This document shows, piece after piece, positions 8,283-16,241 of a stretch of DNA of 64,000 nucleotides. This stretch comes from CAVSUB01 sp963730995 (GTDB taxonomy: Bacteria > Acidobacteriota > Vicinamibacteria > Vicinamibacterales > 2-12-FULL-66-21). Positions within the stretch are counted from its first letter, which is position 1, and every line of letters starts with the position of its first letter. The position numbers and the translations under genes were made by a program. The stretch lies in contig CAVSUB010000013.1 of the NCBI GenBank assembly GCA_963730995.1, positions 1,736,001 through 1,800,000 of the forward strand, in the 5' to 3' direction. The notes beneath the pieces were generated by a model, which was given only the letters and a program-made list of their open reading frames with translations, had not been told where the DNA came from and did not search any database.

Positions 8283-10552
8283 TAGGCACGCTCCGTTCGC
8301 ATGAAAATGCCGGCAGCAGCCTGGCCCAGGCTCAGCCCGCCATCGTTCGCGGGAACGTGATGATTCGTCCAGACGCGCAGTCCGCGTTCGGCCAGGCCCG
8401 CTCGCGACTCGCGTAACAGCAGAGTGTTTTGAAAGACGCCGCCCGACAGGACGACGGTGTCGAGGCTGTGCGCCGAGCACAAATTCTGAGCGGCCAGCAC
8501 CAGGCTGTTCGCAACACCCAGATGAAAGGCGCGCGCGATCTCGTGGACGCCAAACCCACGACAGCGATCGCGGACCACGGCCGTCAGCACAGGCCGATAG
8601 TCCAACTCCCCATCCGCGAACGGCATCTCGTAGGGTTCGAGATCGGTCATCCCGCCACGATGCGCGAGCTGTTCGAGCCAGATCGCGGCCTGCCCCTCGA
8701 ATGTGATGGGCCGAGTGAACCCCAGCAGCGCTGCCACGGTGTCGAAGAGCCGCCCGACCGAAGTAGTCCGAAACGTGCGCAGGCCGACTGCTCTCAGCCG
8801 GCTCGCGTCCGTGAACCGGCGTGGAAACTCGAACGGCGCCGCGCACAGGTCGGGCGTACCGGCTACGTCGGCAAAGAAACCGGCGGCGGCCTGGACGGGA
8901 TGACGCGCCGCGGCATCGCCGCCCGGAAGCATGGCTGTGCGCAGGTGCGCGACGCGCTCGAAGCCGTCCGGCAGGCACCCTACGAACAGCTCACCTCCCC
9001 AGATCGTTCCGTCGTCGCCGTAACCGGTGCCGTCGAAGGCCACGCCGAGGACACGTGTGTCCCAGGCGTTCTGCTCGGCGAGCACCGACGCAACGTGCGC
9101 GCGGTGATGCTGAACGGCGCGCCGCTCCACCGCGCGCAGGTCCATCGCCGCCAGGGTCGACGCATATTCCGGGTGCGCATCGTGAACGACCAGCAGGTCA
9201 TCGGACTTCACGTCGTACATCCGGACCAGGTCGTCGATCGTCTCGCGAAACGCGCGCCGGCATTGCTCCTGATCCAAATCGCCGATGTGCTGACTCACGA
9301 ACGCCTGGCCGTCAACCACGAGGGTGACCGCGTTCTTCAGATCGCCGCCCACAGCCAGTATCGGCCGATCCGCCGGAATCGAGGCAACCGCACCGGGAGC
9401 GTAGCCTCTGGCCCTCCTCAACACGATCGGCGCCGCGCCGTCAGCGCGAACGACGGAGTCGTCGACGCGACGGGCGATCGGTCGCTCTCCGACGAGAAAG
9501 GCGTCGGCGAGCCCGGACAATCGCTCCAGCGCGTCGTCGTCTTCGTACGCAATGGGCTCGCTGGACCGGTTTGCGCTCGTCATGACCAGCACGGCCGGCG
9601 CGCCGGCGGCGAAGAGCAGATGATGAAGCGGCGTGTACGGGAGCATCACACCGAGCTCGTCGTGGTCCGGCGCCACGCCAGGGAGCTCGAGCCGCGCCGG
9701 CGCGAGCACAATCGGTCGTGCCACGGACTCGAGGAGGCGGCGGTCCGAGTCCGACAATTCCACCAGCGTCTGCGCGACGCTGACGTCGCGAGCCATCAGC
9801 GCGAACGGCTTTTCCTTGCGGAACTTCCGCTTGCGCAGGGTTGCAACGCTATCCGCATTCCGAGCGTCACAGGCCAGGTGATAGCCGCCGAGTCCCTTGA
9901 CCGCGAGAATGGCGCCCGCTGCGAGCAGTCGTGCGGCGCGACTGATGCTGGCGCCGCTCTCCTGGATTGCCTCGGCTCCAGCCAGCAACCGGTAGTGCGG
10001 ACCGCATTTCGGACACGCTACGGGCTGCGCGTGGAACCGACGATTGCCGGGATCGAGAAATTCATCCAGGCACGTCTGATCGAGCAGCCACGGCTGCATC
10101 GTCGTGTGGCGCCGATCGTACGGCAGCTCGCGGATTACGGTGAAACGCGGACCGCAGTTCGTGCAGTTGATGTACGGATACCCGAAGCGCGGGTCGTTCC
10201 TGTCGAACAGCTCCTCCAGACACGCATCGCAGACGGCCAGGTCCGGCGTGATTCGTGCCGTCGGACGCACCGATGGCGGACTCTCGCGAATCGTGAAGTC
10301 GAGCACGTCGGCAGGCTCATCCCTGCTGACGTCGATGGTCGCAATCCTCGCGGCCGGCGGGAGCTGGACCCGCAGATCGCGTAGAAAGGTCTCCATCGCG
10401 TCGTCAGGGCCTTCGACGTGAATGTCGACGCCATCGTCGCCGTTCACGACCCATCCGCCCAGCGTGTGGGCACGGGCCAGACGAAACACGAACGGTCGAA
10501 ATCCGACACCTTGAACGACGCCGCGGACGCGGACCGAGCACGCGGTCCTCAT
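8282..10552 (-). CDS. hypF: carbamoyltransferase HypF
   Basis: 756 aa, usual size. Domain order: acylphosphatase-like N terminus (VRVRGVVQGVGFRPFVF at residues 6-22), two zinc-finger CxxC pairs (CDACLEELF and INCTNCGPRF) around 110-145, a YrdC-like domain (KGLGGYHLACDA), and a C-terminal Kae1-like domain with the HHRAHVASVLAE motif. The enzyme converts carbamoyl phosphate and ATP to an adenylate and transfers the carbamoyl group to the C-terminal Cys of HypE, the source of the CN ligands. ATG 10552 overlaps the preceding stop by ATGA. Confidence 0.95.
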   Translation of the reverse strand: MRTACSVRVRGVVQGVGFRPFVFRLARAHTLGGWVVNGDDGVDIHVEGPDDAMETFLRDLRVQLPPAARIATIDVSRDEPADVLDFTIRESPPSVRPTARITPDLAVCDACLEELFDRNDPRFGYPYINCTNCGPRFTVIRELPYDRRHTTMQPWLLDQTCLDEFLDPGNRRFHAQPVACPKCGPHYRLLAGAEAIQESGASISRAARLLAAGAILAVKGLGGYHLACDARNADSVATLRKRKFRKEKPFALMARDVSVAQTLVELSDSDRRLLESVARPIVLAPARLELPGVAPDHDELGVMLPYTPLHHLLFAAGAPAVLVMTSANRSSEPIAYEDDDALERLSGLADAFLVGERPIARRVDDSVVRADGAAPIVLRRARGYAPGAVASIPADRPILAVGGDLKNAVTLVVDGQAFVSQHIGDLDQEQCRRAFRETIDDLVRMYDVKSDDLLVVHDAHPEYASTLAAMDLRAVERRAVQHHRAHVASVLAEQNAWDTRVLGVAFDGTGYGDDGTIWGGELFVGCLPDGFERVAHLRTAMLPGGDAAARHPVQAAAGFFADVAGTPDLCAAPFEFPRRFTDASRLRAVGLRTFRTTSVGRLFDTVAALLGFTRPITFEGQAAIWLEQLAHRGGMTDLEPYEMPFADGELDYRPVLTAVVRDRCRGFGVHEIARAFHLGVANSLVLAAQNLCSAHSLDTVVLSGGVFQNTLLLRESRAGLAERGLRVWTNHHVPANDGGLSLGQAAAGIFMRTERA

Positions 10553-10794
10553 CCTTCCGATCCCAGGTTCACGATGCAACCACGGCCCTGCCATCCAACC
10601 TGCACGATCTGCCCGTCTTCCATCAGAACCGGAACCGTCTGGACGGTCCCGACGAGCGCGCGCAGCCGACGGCGCGCTTCGCCATCGATCTCCACGTCGT
10701 ATTCGACGAATTCGCGGCCCGACCACTCCAGCCACTCGCGCATCTCGCGGGTGAAAGCGCAGCTGGCGGTGCCAAACAGCTCGATTTCAGCCAC
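10549..10794 (-). CDS. Uxx-star family glutaredoxin-like protein (Cys form)
   Basis: 81 aa. The glutaredoxin-like fold is recognisable from the start IELFGTASCAFT, with Cys11 in the redox position and Thr14 where a second Cys would be, through the cis-Pro segment TVPVLMEDG, to the tail VGWQGRGCIV. This matches my recollection of the Uxx-star group, in which some members have selenocysteine at the first redox position; here it is an ordinary TGC Cys. The role is unknown; position between hypF and the double SIS gene suggests a redox step in hydrogenase maturation. GTG start 10794 lies within the end of the SIS gene (8-nt overlap). Confidence 0.7.
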   Translation of the reverse strand: MAEIELFGTASCAFTREMREWLEWSGREFVEYDVEIDGEARRRLRALVGTVQTVPVLMEDGQIVQVGWQGRGCIVNLGSEG

Positions 10795-11965
10795 GGGCCA
10801 GCACCTCGAGCAGATCCCGGATGACGTGATAGATGGAAGCGTGGATTTCCTGGATTCTGGGAATGTAGTCCGACCGCACGATCAACGGCACGTCAGCCAG
10901 TCCTCGTCTGCCGATCTCTCCGCCGTCATACCCGAGCAGCGCGACGGTCAGAAGCCCGCGCCGGCGCGCCTCTTCGAGCGCCATGACGATGTTGCGGGAT
11001 CCGCCGCTGGTCGAGAAGGCGATCGCCACGTCATCCGGCCTGGCGTGCGCGATCAGCTGTCGAAGGAAAATGACGTCGGTGCCGACGTCGTTGGCAATGG
11101 CGGTGATGCCGGCCGGCTCCAGTGAGAGCGAGACCGCGGGAACCCGCTTATATCCTTGTGGCGGACTGACACAATCGAGCATCCAGTCGTTGGCATCGGT
11201 TGCCGACCCGCCGTTGCCGAAGAGGATCAGCTTCCCGCCGCGGAGCAGGCGCGTGTGTATCGCGAGCGCCGCTTCGCCGATCGCGTCCGACTGATCGCGC
11301 GCCACCTGTTCTCTGAGCGTGACGTCCTCGGCGACCTTCATCCGGATCGACGAAGCGACCTCGGTCATGGCGTCCGCGTGAGGCTGTTCGTCACGGCCGA
11401 GGAACGGATAGAGGAAGCCGGCGTCGCCGACGTCGTGGCCAAGCGCCCGCCGCTCGAGAAAGACATGCACGGTCTCCCACAGCGTGTGGTACAGGATCTC
11501 GAGAATCTCCTGGTGCACGAAGGGATCGTCTGCAGCGGGACCGATGGCGTATGAGCCCCGCGCGCCCGGAAGGGCGAACGTCATCGCGCCCCGCGCCGCG
11601 GCGCCCTCGAGCGCCTGCTCCACGACACTGTCGCGATCGGGCGGGCCAAAGCCCATCGCGATGTCCTGCGGCAGAACGATCGCGTCCACCCATCGGGCGA
11701 AATCAATCGACAGATCGAGAGCTGGCAGCGCGCGCTTGCCGACGATCACCGGGTGAACGAATTCGACGGAGACGTGCTGGGCGTCCGTAGCGTAGGGGCC
11801 CCGGCCGAAGGCGAGCAGCCGGCCGCCTTGCAGAAAGCGATCGGACATTCCGCGGCAGGCCTCGGCAAGACGGTCGGCCTCCCGCGCGAAAAAGGCGTCG
11901 CAGAGCGCGTTCCGCTTCGCCAGTCCCTCCGCCACAAGAGCCGACAACGCGCACGCCGTCACCAT
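10787..11965 (-). CDS. tandem double-SIS (GmhA-like) protein in the hydrogenase operon
   Basis: 392 aa, twice the length of phosphoheptose isomerase GmhA (~190 aa). The C-terminal half is a canonical GmhA-like SIS domain with LFGNGGSATDA, the phosphate loop FSTSGGSRNIVMAL and NDVGTDVIFLRQL. The N-terminal half keeps the architecture (AFGRGPYATDAQHVSVEFVHP) but not the Ser-rich phosphate loop, so it is probably a degenerate copy. GmhA isomerises sedoheptulose 7-phosphate in heptose synthesis, but no other heptose gene is present. GmhA-like genes occur in hydrogenase loci of this type as far as I recall, without an assigned function. ATG 11965 is 9 nt after the hypE stop. Confidence 0.75.
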   Translation of the reverse strand: MVTACALSALVAEGLAKRNALCDAFFAREADRLAEACRGMSDRFLQGGRLLAFGRGPYATDAQHVSVEFVHPVIVGKRALPALDLSIDFARWVDAIVLPQDIAMGFGPPDRDSVVEQALEGAAARGAMTFALPGARGSYAIGPAADDPFVHQEILEILYHTLWETVHVFLERRALGHDVGDAGFLYPFLGRDEQPHADAMTEVASSIRMKVAEDVTLREQVARDQSDAIGEAALAIHTRLLRGGKLILFGNGGSATDANDWMLDCVSPPQGYKRVPAVSLSLEPAGITAIANDVGTDVIFLRQLIAHARPDDVAIAFSTSGGSRNIVMALEEARRRGLLTVALLGYDGGEIGRRGLADVPLIVRSDYIPRIQEIHASIYHVIRDLLEVLARG

Positions 11966-11974
11966 ATGCGTCGC

Positions 11975-13012
11975 CTAGCAGATGCGGGGCAACGGATCGC
12001 CCACCAGCATGTCCACGATGCGGGTGCCGCCGTAGTTAGTCGTCGCGAGAACCGCGCAGGCGGGTTGCTCGCGGATTTCGCCAATCACGCGCGCATCCTC
12101 GCCGCCGGGCGCGCGTCGCAGCGCATCGAGGGCGGCGTCGGCGAGCTCCGGAGCGACGACCGCGAGGAACTGACCTTCATTGGCGATGTGAAGCGGGTCG
12201 AGGCCGAGCAGCTCGCAGGCGCCACGTACCGCGTCACGGACGGGGAGGGACGCCTCGAAGAGGTGGACGCTGCGCCCGCAGTCGCGAGCGAGCTCGTTGA
12301 GGGCGGTTGCGACGCCTCCCCGCGTGGGGTCGCGCATCCAGCGGATGCCGGCACCGGCGGCGCGCACGGCCGCCTGCACCAGCGGCAGCACGGAGCGCGT
12401 GTCCGACGCCAGGTCGGCCTCGAGATCGAGATCGCCTCGCGCGAGCAGGATCGTGATCCCGTGATCGCCCATGAAACCGGACAGAAGAACGCGATCACCA
12501 GGACGAACGTCACGGGCATCGATTCGGACGTCGGTCATCACGCGCCCGAGACCGGCGGTGGTAATGTACATGCCATCGGCCCGGCCGTGCTCCACGACTT
12601 TGGTGTCGCCGCCCACGATCGATACTCCAGCCACGCGCGCGGCGTGTGCCATGGCGGACACTTCCGCCTCGAGCACCGGCGTCGGCAGCCCTGCTTCGAG
12701 CACGAATGTCGCGACCAGCGTATGCGCGGTGGCGCCGGAGACCGCGAGGTCGTTCACGGTCCCGTTGACGGCGAGCTCTCCGATCGAGCCTCCGTTGAAG
12801 CGGAGCGGTCGGACCACGAAGCTGTCCGCGGTGAACGCGATCCGTCCGTCAGCGATCTCGAGATGAGCCGCGTCACCGAGCGGCTCCCGGGAGGCAAGGA
12901 ACGCCGGCGCGATCAAGCCCTCGACCAGCCGGCGGCTCGCCTTTCCGCCGGCGCCGTGAGCCATCTCGATCTGAGGATCCGAGAAACGGATTCGAGGCGG
13001 AGCCGTGATCAT
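11975..13012 (-). CDS. hypE: hydrogenase maturation protein HypE
   Basis: 345 aa. PurM/AIR-synthase-like fold with the HGAGGKASRRLVEGLI entrance and FTADSFVVRPLRFNGGSIG. It ends in PRIC; the C-terminal Cys is the residue carbamoylated by HypF and then dehydrated with ATP to thiocyanate, giving the CN ligands of the active-site iron. Start is ATG 13012, preceded by AGAGGAC; the frame continues upstream through hypD but that is not coding. Stop is a TAG at 11975-11977. Confidence 0.95.
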   Translation of the reverse strand: MITAPPRIRFSDPQIEMAHGAGGKASRRLVEGLIAPAFLASREPLGDAAHLEIADGRIAFTADSFVVRPLRFNGGSIGELAVNGTVNDLAVSGATAHTLVATFVLEAGLPTPVLEAEVSAMAHAARVAGVSIVGGDTKVVEHGRADGMYITTAGLGRVMTDVRIDARDVRPGDRVLLSGFMGDHGITILLARGDLDLEADLASDTRSVLPLVQAAVRAAGAGIRWMRDPTRGGVATALNELARDCGRSVHLFEASLPVRDAVRGACELLGLDPLHIANEGQFLAVVAPELADAALDALRRAPGGEDARVIGEIREQPACAVLATTNYGGTRIVDMLVGDPLPRIC

Positions 13013-13020
13013 CGGGTCCT

Positions 13021-14151
13021 CTAGAGCGTCGCCACCCCGCACTGGGCGGCGGCGTGCTTCCGGTGCTCGTAGTTGAAGTACGCGGCGCACGAGCCCTCCG
13101 ACGAAACCATCAGGGCGCCGATCGGATGCTCGGGCGTGCACTCGCAGCCGAACAGCTTGCACTGGGCCGGCTTGAGAACGCCTTTCAGCACCTCGCCGCA
13201 CTGGGCAGCTTTGGGATCGGTGACGCGAACGGACGGGATCGTGAAGCGCCGCTCGGCATCCCAGTCGGCGAAGCTGTCGCGAATGCGCAGCGCCGACTGC
13301 GAGATGAAGCCGAGGCCGCGCCACTCGAAGTAGGGACGCAGATCGAAGACATCCGCCATGGCGCGCAGCGCCGCGCGGTTTCCTTCCCACGGCACCACAC
13401 GCTTGTACTGATTCTCGACCTCGGCGCGCCCGTCCGCCAGCTGCCGGACCAGCATCACGATGCCCTGCAGGATGTCGAGCGGCTCGAAGCCGGACACCGC
13501 GATCGGCTTGCCCTGATCGCGCGCGATCCACTCGTAGGGCCGGCAGCCGATTACGGTCGAGACGTGGCCTGGCCCCACGAAAGCATCGAGGCGCATGTCC
13601 GGCGAGTCGAGGATCGCGCGGATTGCGGGAATGATCGTGACGTGGTTGCAGAAGACCGAAAAATTTCTGATCCCCTCGGCTTTCGCCCGCATCAGCGTCA
13701 GGGCGGTCGACGGCGCCGTCGTTTCGAATCCGATCGCGAAGAACATCACATGACGATCGGGATTGAGCCGGGCCAGCTTGAGCGCGTCGAGCGGCGAATA
13801 GACGATGCGCACGTCCATGCCGCGCGCCTGGTAGTCGAGCGGGCTGCCCTTCGTTCCTGGCACGCGCATCATGTCGCCGAACGCCGCGAAGATGACGTCC
13901 GGGCGTTCCGCCATCGAGAGCCCGTCGTCGATGCGGCCCATCGGCAGGACACAGACGGGGCACCCGGGACCGTGAATGAGCTCGATGTTGGGCGGAAGCA
14001 GGTCCTTCAAGCCGAATCGGTAGATCGCGTGCGTGTGGCCGCCGCACACCTCCATGATCCGATAGTGCCGCGCCGGATCGACGAGGCGCCTGATCTCATC
14101 CCGGGCACGCGCAATCAGCTCGCCGTCCCGGAATTCGTCCACGTACTTCAT
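13021..14151 (-). CDS. hypD: hydrogenase maturation scaffold HypD
   Basis: 376 aa, normal size. Key motifs are EVCGGHTHAIYRFG near residue 36, GPGCPVCVLP near 63, GFETTAPSTAL and the C-terminal [4Fe-4S] cysteines in AQCKLFGCECTPEHPIGALM and SSEGSC. With HypC it forms the scaffold on which Fe(CN)2CO is assembled. ATG 14151 overlaps the hypC TGA. A GGGAG ribosome-binding site lies just upstream, immediately after the repeat tract of hypC, so changes in repeat number would not move it relative to the start. Confidence 0.95.
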   Translation of the reverse strand: MKYVDEFRDGELIARARDEIRRLVDPARHYRIMEVCGGHTHAIYRFGLKDLLPPNIELIHGPGCPVCVLPMGRIDDGLSMAERPDVIFAAFGDMMRVPGTKGSPLDYQARGMDVRIVYSPLDALKLARLNPDRHVMFFAIGFETTAPSTALTLMRAKAEGIRNFSVFCNHVTIIPAIRAILDSPDMRLDAFVGPGHVSTVIGCRPYEWIARDQGKPIAVSGFEPLDILQGIVMLVRQLADGRAEVENQYKRVVPWEGNRAALRAMADVFDLRPYFEWRGLGFISQSALRIRDSFADWDAERRFTIPSVRVTDPKAAQCGEVLKGVLKPAQCKLFGCECTPEHPIGALMVSSEGSCAAYFNYEHRKHAAAQCGVATL

Positions 14152-14504
14152 GTCGGCTCCCGCCCGTCATTCTGAGCATCGGGCTGAGCATCGGGCTGAG
14201 CATCGGGCTGAGCATCGGGCTGAGCATCGGGCTGGGCATCGAGCCCGTACCCCGCGACCTCCTCCATCGCAGCCTGCGCCTCCCCAAGCATCGTCAGGGT
14301 CTCCATCTGCTCCCGCGCGGCTTCTTCACTGATCTTGCTCATGGCGAAGCCGACGTGGATGAGCACCCAGTCACCCGGAACTGGAGGATCGTCCTGCAGC
14401 AGTCCGAGATCGATCCGGCGGCGGACGCCCACAACGCTCACGATGGCGCCGGTGGTCGTATCCGGCACCAGCTCGACGATCTGTCCAGGGATGGCGAGGC
14501 ACAT
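14148..14504 (-). CDS. hypC: hydrogenase chaperone HypC with repeat-encoded C-terminal tail
   Basis: 118 aa; typical HypC is 75-95 aa. N terminus MCLAIPGQIVEL has the essential Cys2 that binds the Fe(CN)2CO unit, followed by the OB-like barrel (GDWVLIHVGFAMSKISEEAA) to about residue 75. The tail after residue ~88 is a run of Asp-Ala-Gln-Pro units encoded by six 12-bp repeats (14173-14244). The extension is absent from usual HypC proteins and has no known function. Stop overlaps the hypD start. Confidence 0.95.
   Translation of the reverse strand: MCLAIPGQIVELVPDTTTGAIVSVVGVRRRIDLGLLQDDPPVPGDWVLIHVGFAMSKISEEAAREQMETLTMLGEAQAAMEEVAGYGLDAQPDAQPDAQPDAQPDAQPDAQNDGREPT
14173..14244. repeat. 12-bp tandem repeat (6 units) inside hypC
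   Basis: Five identical units TGAGCATCGGGC (plus-strand sense) and one diverged unit TGGGCATCGAGC lie head to tail. The unit is four codons long, so any gain or loss of units keeps the hypC frame and only changes the length of the DAQP tail. Confidence 0.95.
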
Positions 14505-14510
14505 GTTGGC

Positions 14511-15089
14511 TTATGTCGCCTTTCGCGCAAGCAGATCGAACGAGCACTGGAGCTCGTTCTTGATCTTCAGTACTCCGCCCGCGACCGACACCAGCGTAAT
14601 ACCAAAGTCGGTCTGGCGGATCTCGAACTCGCCCTGAGCACGCAGCGTGTCGCCGATGAGGAACACCTGCACCGGCACTCGATGAGGCCTGGTGATGCCG
14701 TGCACGGTCAGGTCGCCGTCTACCTCGGCGCGGAGCGGACCGCTGGATACCCGCTCGACGGTGACCTTCGATCCCTCGAAAGCGATGGCGGGGTAGCGAT
14801 CGGTCTCGAGCACATCCTCCCGCATCACCCGCTCGATCTCCCGGCGATCCTTGTCGCTCATGTCGTTCTGCACCGACAACGACGCGGTCGCGATGCTGAG
14901 CCGGAGCTCCTTCACCTCGAGTGCCTGCGGAGCAAACCGGATCTCGCCCGATACGTCGCGGGCCCCGATCACCGGATTGTGGCCCATCATCGAGAGAACG
15001 CCGGATGCGAACGCCCGGATCGTCACACGACTGCCTCGCGCATCGACCGCGTAGCGTTCGAGCCGGGTAGAATCAACAACCTCACTCAT
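14511..15089 (-). CDS. YceI-family lipocalin-like protein
   Basis: 192 aa. YceI beta-barrel pattern: VDARGSRVTIRAFASG at the start, MGHNPVIGARDVSGEIRF, EDVLETDRYPAIAFEGSKV, DLTVHGITRPHRVPVQVFLI and FEIRQTDFGITL. Family members bind isoprenoid or amphiphilic ligands and are normally periplasmic, but this one begins directly with the barrel and has no signal peptide, so it is probably cytoplasmic. It lies 6 nt upstream of hypC and is likely part of the hydrogenase transcript; a link to the hydrogenase (for example quinone handling) is speculation. Confidence 0.85.
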   Translation of the reverse strand: MSEVVDSTRLERYAVDARGSRVTIRAFASGVLSMMGHNPVIGARDVSGEIRFAPQALEVKELRLSIATASLSVQNDMSDKDRREIERVMREDVLETDRYPAIAFEGSKVTVERVSSGPLRAEVDGDLTVHGITRPHRVPVQVFLIGDTLRAQGEFEIRQTDFGITLVSVAGGVLKIKNELQCSFDLLARKAT

Positions 15090-15117
15090 CGGGTGTCTCG
15101 GGTGTGGTTCCCCCTCC

Positions 15118-15333
15118 TCACATCGAGCGCAGTTTCATGTATCGCTCGATATCCGGCATGGCCGCGCCCGTCAGGTCGCCGAGCCCGAGCTGTCCAAGGA
15201 AACGCCGCGCGGTCGAGTTGGACAGAATCAACCCCGCACCGAAGACCACCAGCGCCACACCGCCGAGCAGCATGAGCGTGTCTCGATCGGTCCCGGCTCC
15301 GTTCGCTTGCTGGCCGTAGTCTGAGGCATTCAT
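15118..15333 (-). CDS. small single-pass membrane protein (DUF6893-like) of hydrogenase locus
   Basis: 71 aa. One hydrophobic segment at about residues 19-38 (LMLLGGVALVVFGAGLILSN) and a C terminus MPDIERYMKLRSM that resembles, from memory, the PDIxRYxKxRxM ending of small membrane proteins named DUF6893. The ATG at 15333 overlaps the stop of the protease gene. Small size and coupling suggest a membrane tether or accessory subunit for the hydrogenase, which otherwise has no membrane anchor; this is inference. Confidence 0.65.
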   Translation of the reverse strand: MNASDYGQQANGAGTDRDTLMLLGGVALVVFGAGLILSNSTARRFLGQLGLGDLTGAAMPDIERYMKLRSM

Positions 15334-16241
15334 TCGGACAGTCTCCCTTCACGTGCGGTGGCCTGCCGGGCGCCGGCAATCGGGCCGCCTTCACGAATCT
15401 CCCGTACCAGATTCAGCACGAGCGTCACCGCCTCGTCCACTGCTGACTCGACCTGCTCGCTCAGGCCGAGCTGTCCCTCTTCAGGTCCCAGCGTTGCCGG
15501 CTCGCATCCGACGAGCAGAATGCGCTTGAGCGGCCCCCCCATCGACTTTGCCGTCCGGATCACGGCCATCGGGCTCATCGCATGTGGGTCCAACGCCGCC
15601 GGTTCAGACGCCTCCGTGCGATCGACATCGGGCTCTATGACGAACAGCGTCCCCGGCGCCTCGCCGCGCGAGCACGCATCCACGAGGATGGTCACGTCGG
15701 GAGCGTCCATCAGCGCGTACGTCAGGTCGAGGCTCCGTATCCCGAAGTCCACGGCCCGTACGCCCGAGGGAAGCGACGCGCTCGCCAGCCGTCGCAGCAC
15801 TTCGACGCCAAAGCCGTCGTCGCCGAGGAAGATGTTGCCGATACCGGCGATCAGAACCGACGCGGGCTCGGCTTTCGCGACGACCGCCTCGAGCGAGTCA
15901 CCCGATTCGTCGACCGTCACTGCTGCTGCGGCCTCGGACTCGGCCAGCAGCTCCACTTCCTCCGGAGCGTAGAAGAAGCGGTGCCCAGGTTGGCGGAGGA
16001 AGCCGAGGTCGCGCCCCGGATCGTCGTCGAACACCAGCGCCAGATGAACCGTTCCCTCGTAGTCCTGCTCGACGGATTCCACGACCGCCGTTCGGCCGGT
16101 CAGGAGGATGTCCATCACATCGCTGCCGCGCGCCCGCGGGCGCAGCCGCACGCGGCTCCCCGCCGTCACCGTGCCGCCCGCGGCCGCCACGCGATCGACC
16201 GGGGCCCGATCTTCGAGCAACCGCCATTCCCACTCGTTCAT
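15330..16241 (-). CDS. hydrogenase maturation protease with extra N-terminal domain
   Basis: 303 aa versus 150-200 aa in HyaD/HybD/HycI. Residues ~127-290 are the protease: IAGIGNIFLGDDGFGVEVLRRL (first acidic nickel-contacting residue in GDDGFG), VDFGIRSLDLTYALMDAPDV, and LVDACSRGEAPGTLFVIEP. It removes the C-terminal peptide of the large subunit after nickel insertion. Residues 1-~100 (RLRPRARGSDVMDILLTGRT...FDDDPGRDLGFL) form an additional beta-rich domain, not found in the standalone proteases, perhaps a substrate- or hydrogenase-specific adaptor. Start ATG 16241 overlaps the previous stop (ATGA). Confidence 0.88.
   Translation of the reverse strand: MNEWEWRLLEDRAPVDRVAAAGGTVTAGSRVRLRPRARGSDVMDILLTGRTAVVESVEQDYEGTVHLALVFDDDPGRDLGFLRQPGHRFFYAPEEVELLAESEAAAAVTVDESGDSLEAVVAKAEPASVLIAGIGNIFLGDDGFGVEVLRRLASASLPSGVRAVDFGIRSLDLTYALMDAPDVTILVDACSRGEAPGTLFVIEPDVDRTEASEPAALDPHAMSPMAVIRTAKSMGGPLKRILLVGCEPATLGPEEGQLGLSEQVESAVDEAVTLVLNLVREIREGGPIAGARQATAREGRLSE

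Noticed and set aside
10787..11965. Lipopolysaccharide heptose gene
   Set aside because: Coupled to hyp genes on both sides and no other heptose gene is nearby.
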